The notes under the pieces are model-generated. The model did not search any database and was not told the origin of the DNA. It saw nothing but the letters and a program-made list of their open reading frames with translations. A stretch of DNA of 64,000 bases from Selaginella moellendorffii (Eukaryota > Streptophyta > Lycopodiopsida > Selaginellales > Selaginellaceae), in NCBI RefSeq assembly GCF_000143415.4, contig NW_003314270.1, positions 2,262,290-2,326,289 of the forward strand. The letters run 5' to 3'. Below are positions 57,484 to 64,000 of this stretch, in pieces. Numbering within the stretch: position 1 is the stretch's first letter; each line of letters opens with the position of its first letter. Position numbers and translations under genes: made by a program.

Positions 57484-59833
57484 ATGGCTTGCAGCAGCTC
57501 CTCAGGATCGCGGAGACCCAGCGCTTGCCTGCTCGATTTCGTCGACGAGCACATTCTGCTCGAGGTCCTGGGAAAGATCTCCGACAGTTTCGACCGGAGG
57601 AGCTGGCGGATGGTCTGTAGAACTTTCTACAAATTGGAGTGTAGTGTGCGCAGGCGGCTCCAGCTTCTCCGGGCCGAGCTCCTCCCCCAAGCTCTCGATC
57701 GATACGAGCGCTTGGAGGAGCTCGACTTGACGTGCTGCGCCGGTGTCACGGATGAGAATCTCATCCATGTCGCGGATAAAGCTGGGAAGCGGCTGGCAGC
57801 CATCTATCTTAACAGGATCTGTGGGTTCACGAGCACTGGCCTGCGCTACTTATCTCAACACTGCCTCTCGCTCGTAGAGATGGATCTTAGCTATTGTTCT
57901 TATGTGGAAGACGATGGACTTCTCGGCTTAGCCCGGCTCAACCGGATAGAAAAACTTAAGCTCACTGGCTGCATTAGAGTCACAGACATGGGATTGGAGA
58001 GCTTAGCAGCAGGATGTCACAGGCTGAAAACTCTCGTCCTCAAAGGCTGTGTGGCGATCACTGATGCTGGCATTAAGCTCGTCGCTGCTCGCAGCGAGGA
58101 GCTAATGATCCTTGATCTTTCCTTCACTGAGGTAGTGGCATTTCTTTTTTTGTTTGTTCCCTTTTTTTTTTTTTTTTCTTTCGAGTAGCTTTTGTACTGT
58201 AAAGCTATCATTTCTTCAGGGTGCTAGCTAAGTGTCTCTGCTTTTGCAGGTAACGGACGAAGGTGTTAAGTATGTTTCGGAGCTCAAGGCACTGAGAACT
58301 CTAAATCTCATGGCCTGCAACAATGTTGGAGATAGAGCTCTTTCGTATCTGCAGGAGAACTGCAAGTCGCTTGTGGTAAGACTATAGCACAATATTCCTC
58401 TTTGGTGATTTCATTTTGGTGTGTGAAGGATTTGGACGTTTCTCGTTGTCAAAACGTGAGCTCTGTTGGGATTGCAGCATTGCCAACGTTGCTCACCTTA
58501 CATCTCTGCCATTGCTCTCAGGTTCTTGCTCTTCTTTCCCGATTCTTTCTGAGATAAATGCGAGACAAAACTCTTACTTTCGTTCCAGGTAACTGAAGAC
58601 GCTTTCCTCGACTTTGAGAAACCGAACGGCATACAAACGCTGCGGCTGGATGGTTGCGAATTTACGCACGACTCGCTCGATCGCGTCGCGGCGGGATGCC
58701 AAGAACTCAAGGAGCTCAGCCTGTGCAAAAGCCGAGGGGTGACGGACAAGCGCATCGATCGACTTATCACGTCATGTAAATCCTTGAAGAAGCTCGACCT
58801 TACTTGCTGCTTCGACGTCACTGAAATCTCGCTCCTGTCTATCGCCAGGAGCAGCACCTCCATCAAGAGCCTCAAGCTGGAGTCGTCCCTCATGGTCAGC
58901 GACAACAGCCTTCCTATGGTTTTCGAGAGCTGCCATCTTCTCGAGGAACTCGATGTCACAGATTGCAATCTTACAGGTGCTGGTGAGTTTTCTCATACCG
59001 GTGGTTCTTCCTTGTTTTTAACTCGCGTGGTTTCTTTTTATCTTCTTTTTTCCAGGGCTTGAGCCGATCGGAAATTGTGTCCTTCTCAGGGTCTTGAAGC
59101 TGGCATTTTGTAACATCTCCGACTATGGGATTTTCTTCGTTGGAGCTGGTTGTCACAAGCTTATGGAGCTTGATCTCTACAGGTTCTCTCTCTTAAGTTT
59201 TTACTCGTAAAGAGATTAATTTGATCTCGTGCAGGTGTCGATCTGTCGGAGATGCCGGAGTGATCTCGGTCGTCAACGGCTGCCAGGACCTGAGAGTACT
59301 GAACTTGTCCTACTGCTCTCGAATCTCGGACGCGTCCATGACAGCCATAGCTCGCCTCAGCAAGCTCAGCCAGCTAGAGATTCGAGGATGCACACTCGTC
59401 ACTTCCGACGGCCTCACGCAAGTCGCGGCGGGATGCAAGCGGCTCGTGGAGCTAGACATCAAACGCTGCACGAGAATAGGCGATCCCGGACTACTTGCGC
59501 TAGAACACTTGTGTCCGGACCTGCGACAGGTTGATCTCTTTAGTTCTTCAAGTTCTCATCTTTGTTTCGTTCTTCCAGATCAATGTGTCCTACTGCCCGC
59601 TCACGAACAACGGGATGATGGCGCTCGCCAAGCTCGGCTGCATGCAAAACATGAAGCTCGTCCACCTCAAGAACGTCTCCATGGAATGCTTTGGAAACGC
59701 GCTGCTCAACTGTGGAAGCCTCAAGAAGGTGAAGCTTCTTTCCTATGTCAAGCAGTCCTTGGCTTCCGGGGTGGTGGAGCAACTGGAAAATAGGGGGTGC
59801 AGGCTGCGATGCATGGACAAGCCAGATTCATAG
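57484..59833 (+). CDS. F-box/LRR protein (FBL3-like), SCF substrate receptor
   Basis: Exons 57484-58131, 58250-58375, 58429-58521, 58589-58982, 59056-59182, 59235-59529 and 59579-59833 join in frame to 645 residues. Residues ~15-55 form an F-box (LLDFVDEHILLEVLGKI, WRMVCRTFYKLE). About 18 cysteine-containing LRRs follow (L.ELDLTCC..VTD..L type) to the C terminus. Such proteins bind SKP1/cullin1 through the F-box and select substrates with the LRR horseshoe. Introns fall at repeat boundaries, as in tandemly grown LRRs. The substrate is not predictable. Confidence 0.92.
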
Positions 59834-59904
59834 GACCTGTGACTAAGTAAAAGAAAACAAAGGCCTTAGATTTTGGAGCATCAGAGTAGACAAGCATTGT
59901 TTCT

Positions 59905-60640
59905 CTAGACAAGTACACAGGTTTTTGCTCTAGGAGCTGACCTTCTAGGAGCTGATCCGGTCTTGGATCTCCTGCTTGGAAGCTCTTGAGGGAGATCCTT
60001 CTCAAAGCCTAGAAAAGAGATATAGATGTTAGATTTCCAGATGCAAACTTTCTACTTACTTTCAACTGGATGAGCTTCCTTCCATTCATCAATCGGTGTA
60101 TTCCACGTCACTGGAGCAAACTGCACAACCCGGTTCAGATGGATGGCAGCTTTTGCCCCTGCAAGTGAATGTAGTAATCCAATAACACAAAAATAGAAGA
60201 GGATCTTCCGAGGCATTGCGATAAAGTCTTGCGTGCTCAAACTCCTTGTCCAAGTCTGCAGTCTTTTGGCATTCCAGATGCCGCCCTTGAAAAGATTCCA
60301 GCTTGCGCTTCCTGTCCGTGAGCTTCCCAAGAAACGTGTTTGTAACAACACCGAGCACCGAGGTCTTGCACAGCCGACGCAGGCAGAAAAGCCTCTGGAT
60401 CCACCGAGAAGACGTTGATAAGATCCATAGACTTGTGGCCACCAAACGTGGACAGTCGCTGGAACAATGGAAGACTGATTACTTCCATTTTCAAGCACCC
60501 TTGAAATGCTTGCAAGCACAGTGGGCTTGCGGCTCCAGGCACACCACCGAAGAAGACAGACGAGCACCAACCTTGCACTCGTAGAAAACTCCTCCTTTGA
60601 TGCGTGGAAAGCTCCACGCTTCTTCCACCTTGCACTAAAC
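59905..60640 (-). pseudogene. Truncated copy of the 51165-52579 trypsin-fold gene
   Basis: The minus strand carries INVFSVDPEAFLPASAVQD, then LGVVTNTFLGKL in another frame, DRKRKLESFQGRHLECQKTADLD, an intron, AAIHLNRVVQFAPVTWNTPIDEW and a last exon GFEKDLPQELPSRRSK. All match the intact gene. About ten residues after VQD are missing with a frameshift, and the first half of the gene is absent. Intron positions are kept, so it is a DNA-level duplicate. Confidence 0.8.
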
Positions 60641-62104
60641 AGTGAGTCTACCCTAAAATCTATCTTTGCGAAATGTCTCCTCATCCCGGCTTGCTGCATC
60701 ATCGCCATGCACTGTCCATAGCCGAGTTCCCATGCGCAATCTATTGAGCTGGATTTCCTAGAAACACAGCAAGGGCAGATCCTTTGTTTGTTGATGTCAA
60801 GGTCCAAGTAGAACCCTTTTGCTTATTTGGATTCCCATAGAATTTTTATTTTACTATAACAACATTATTCTGAATATATAGCTTATAGTTTCTTCCTTTC
60901 AATATTTTTTTTTACCAAAGAATAAGAACTGTATAATCCTTTTATTATACCATAATATATTTTCATTGCATTTCATGTCAATTCAATATGATTTATTTGA
61001 ACTCTAGTAATTTGATCAATAAAATTTGGGAGTGATTAACTTGAAGCTTAACTAATTCAAACACTGAATCATAATAGCAATATTGATTATTAGTTAATAA
61101 TAAAAATAAAAGAAATAGAACTTACCTATATAATATATTAGTTAAGTTTGTAATAAACATTTAATGTGAATCACATTCAATTTACCCATTGATCTTTTAC
61201 TCTTCTACCATGATTATATTACCACTTAGTAAACTTCCTTTCATCAATTTCCACAATTCTTCTTGGACTGACAATCTTTTGACTATCTCATTGTAATATG
61301 ATAATTTCAATTCATTATCATGTGCTCATTTTTAATATTATACTCAATATGAGTTTGACTTTATGGCATTTTAATGCATTAACACTTGAATCATTTGAGT
61401 AAATGTGAAATTACTATGTGCAAACTAAAAGATCTTGGGGTATTACAATTTTTACAATTCCACTTGAAGCCATCTTTACAACCTCAATTATCAAGTTGAT
61501 ATCTCATTTGTCAATAACATCTTTCACATTCTCTCTCTTCTAAAAGAAAATCAACTATAATACAAATTTATTATTATTAGTTTTTCAAATAATACTAGCA
61601 AAAGAAAAATATTATTTTAAGCATGATCTACATATTCCATTCTAGTTAGGAATAGTATGTACAGCTGTAACAGTTGTCATAATAAAATAATATAGTTTTA
61701 TAAAAGATAAGTTCTCATGAACTTTGTCTTTTTTAAACAATTCAATCTTATAGAAACTTTTAACTTAGATATTTACGTATTTTAATATTTTAAAGTTTGC
61801 TATTTGTTCAATTTAGATCTCCTTTGTATAATACTTAAGAGAGTGAATGAAATAAGAAAGAAACTATAGAAAGGAACAAAAACATAAAACACAATGAGAA
61901 AAAACCTAAGCTAAACATATATTATAGCTGTTCATCTTAATTATAAAATTATAGTGATTAAACATTTAAGGCACAGCACTAAGTATGAACAAAAGGAATG
62001 AGCAGTGGGCATAGCAAGATGGTAACTATGTAAGAGAGGGCAGGCAGGGGGGGAGCTAGATTGTGCATTTGTACTCTTAAACCTAAGAATTGTGTTAATT
62101 GCTT
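60641..62104. other. AT-rich DNA, no gene recognised
   Basis: Low-complexity AT-rich sequence with no coding motif seen on either strand. Confidence 0.5.
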
Positions 62105-62800
62105 TATATGCATGAAAAGTGAGTAGACTTTATTGATGTCCTTAATGCTTTCCTCTTCGTTTTTGGTAGGCCAAGGCCACTAAGGGAAGTCTCTTCCCTA
62201 ATCTTGGTGAGCCGCTCTTTGGCAAGCCATCTCCACCCACCTGAATGTCCAAAATCCATTGCATCTTGTCCTTTATGTAAGACTACATGAAGATTATAAG
62301 CAGCAAGTTTGGAAGATTGAGTAGGATGTTGTGGCAATTTGTAGTTCTTTGTGATGCTCTTATAGTGACAATGAGGATGGGGGTCATTTCATTCTCTAGC
62401 ACTCAGTTGAGGAATGAGAAGCACTCGATGTCTAGTATATATACCTTGTTGAACCCCTAAACCTTCACTTGGCGACTTTATTGGTGATTTGCTCCCAAGT
62501 GAAATCAGTATCACCTATGAGGAGGGTTAGGAATCTAGAAGAAGATAAGGAGAAAAATGATATTAACTTGCTGTTGATCACATTGATTTAGTCATGCAAT
62601 ATCACAATGTGGATGTGAACCAAGTTTGTACTTTAGTTGCACTATAGTCTTTGGAACGAGCAAATGATTGGCCAAGCTTGGTGATCTTCCCAAGCCTTGG
62701 ATCACATTGCCACTCTTTTAACATCTTAGTTGTCTTAGGCATAAGCTTCCCAAAGTCAAATGCCACTCCAACCAAGATGATCAATTGATTGTGAAATGTT
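62105..62800 (-). pseudogene. Decayed copy of RuvB-like 2
   Basis: The minus strand contains, in source order, a stretch aligned with the [17 protein letters not shown] coding text, GKITKLGQSFARSKDY, HIVILHD-stop-INVINS followed by an intron relic, GDT with ITNKVAK, LDIECFSFLN and ENEMTPIL, TKIREETSL and the IKDINKVYSLF segment. Parent positions run from about 53430 to 54340. The intron is retained, and stops and indels are frequent with CG depleted. Inverted relative to the parent gene. Confidence 0.78.
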
Positions 62801-63689
62801 TGTCTCTATTATGAGAATATCTATAGGTGCTAAAAGTGAGGCTTTGTTCACCTTAGCTACATGGTCACAATTTGCAGTCACACCTCTTTGATATAGACCA
62901 TAAACTCAAAGAGAAGAAGATACAACTCTTTGAACCTTAGAATGATATAATGAATTTTTTTTTCTAGCTTTAATTGTTAATCTCCCTACCTTTGACTCCT
63001 GCCATTCTAGAAAATTATATAAAACACACACTCATGGAAAAATGAGCTAGTTAACTAACAACCTAGGGCAAACTACCTATTTGCTAAACAACAATGTGCT
63101 TAGTATTGGCTATGAATTGATTTGTGAGATTTTTGGGGTTAATTTTTGGATTAGGTAATTTCTGCTATATCAATAGAGGGTGCTTGTATGTTTTATATTG
63201 TTCTTCCTCATGATTATGCTTCTCTAAGAAAATGTTACTCTCATAATCACAACTTCCATAAATATACTTGGTTGCACAGATGTTGGGCTGGATTAATATG
63301 AAAATGTGTAGTGGATATAGTGCTTCATTAAGGGGGTTCACATGGGCAATTTAAGTTCTTTTGAAGTGGTTTAATACATCATTTTCATAAGCAAAATGCA
63401 CACTCTAACAAGAAGTTGATTGACAAAAAATAGTTCAACATTTCACAATTGAATAGAGGTCTACTTTGAAATGAGTCTTACTTCCCTAAAGTGTAGCAAA
63501 TGGCTCTAGTTTCATAAAGCAATCAATTAGGAGGCATGAGTAATGTCAAACCTTCTATGCTTAAGAGAGTTTTACTAATCTTTATGGGATATTGAGGAAT
63601 GTATATTTATGTCTTAACAAATCTAATATATATCAAAATAACTCTCTTATCATGTATTGCATTTCTCTTTCTTTTCCTAATTGATTTCT
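62801..63689. other. AT-rich decayed DNA
   Basis: No supported feature; may include further eroded parts of the duplicated cluster. Confidence 0.4.
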
Positions 63690-64000
63690 TAATAGATATA
63701 GGCATACTCGAGAGCATACAAACGGCTACTATAAAGTCTATTATAGCTGAATCTAAGTAAGAAGTTTTTTATTTTCCTAACAAGTTTGTTACACAAATGA
63801 GGTAAAGCTTATTACTCTTATTGCCATGAATATTAGTGTATGGAAAGAATAAATCAAGTATAAATGATATTATAAATCAATGCTAAAACCTATTTTATTT
63901 ATGATATATTTGATTGGAGCAAAGACTCCAAGCCCTCTAGAAAATTAGATATTATCAACTATTCAAGAATATCATTGAATATATCAAGATAATTTGGGTT
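63690..64000 (+). pseudogene. Decayed copy of the 47.5-48.0 kb region
   Basis: 63697-63762 matches the exon-like piece at 47508-47575, including the preceding TTCTTAATAG and the following GTAAG-like donor. 63905-63980 matches 47877-47950, the 3' end of the trypsin-like protease gene (TTGGAGCAAAGACTCCAAG shared). Differences are mostly C-to-T and G-to-A. The copy runs off the window end. Confidence 0.65.

Overview
The window is nuclear DNA of a land plant. Its genes are compact and GC-rich with introns of mostly 50-150 bp. It also holds LTR retrotransposons and long AT-rich stretches of decayed sequence. Plant families present include a group IId WRKY factor, a STIG1-like protein, a plastid acyl-ACP desaturase, a MORN-type PIP5K, an MA3 translation factor and an F-box/LRR protein. 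The short introns and composition suggest a lycophyte such as Selaginella. That assignment is inference; no species marker was tested.

Layout. 1-7 kb: 3' end of Pescadillo (+), an LTA4H/aminopeptidase-like M1 metallopeptidase (+), a two-helix LHC-like (SEP/LIL) protein (-), a PIN-like nuclease candidate (-) and a small plant protein of unknown function (-). 7-10.9 kb: AT-rich decayed DNA with a recognisable GH28 polygalacturonase pseudogene (-). 11-17.2 kb: a second member of the unknown family (-), MRF-type four-MA3 protein (+), WRKY IId (+).

17.8-37.1 kb is a retrotransposon nest. A Ty3/gypsy element (17844-30739, - strand) has in its 3' LTR a 7.9 kb LARD-like element (18004-25897). That element has ~1.9 kb LTRs carrying a hexamer-based minisatellite, an initiator-Met-type primer site and no coding capacity. 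Two more decayed copies of the same gypsy family, a copia fragment, a chromodomain gypsy remnant and another small LTR family follow.

37.9-60 kb is gene-dense again: tRNA-Lys(CTT) with a SINE-like neighbour, STIG1-like (-), an unknown two-exon gene (-), stearoyl-ACP desaturase (-), MORN-PIP5K (-), uroporphyrinogen decarboxylase (+), a small trypsin-like protease (-), a broken RAD51 (-), an ABCG fragment (-), a trypsin-fold pseudoprotease candidate (-), RuvB-like 2 (+), a beta-ureidopropionase (-) fused at its N terminus to a trihelix DNA-binding domain, and an F-box/LRR gene (+). 60-64 kb holds decayed, intron-retaining copies of pieces of the 47-54 kb cluster.

The genes do not form one pathway; this is an ordinary eukaryotic mix. 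The most unusual object is the trihelix::beta-ureidopropionase fusion (54622-56720). It would place a DNA-binding module on the last enzyme of pyrimidine catabolism. The decayed copies and transposons commonly show C-to-T (often CAG-to-TAG) changes, as expected from deamination of methylated cytosine.
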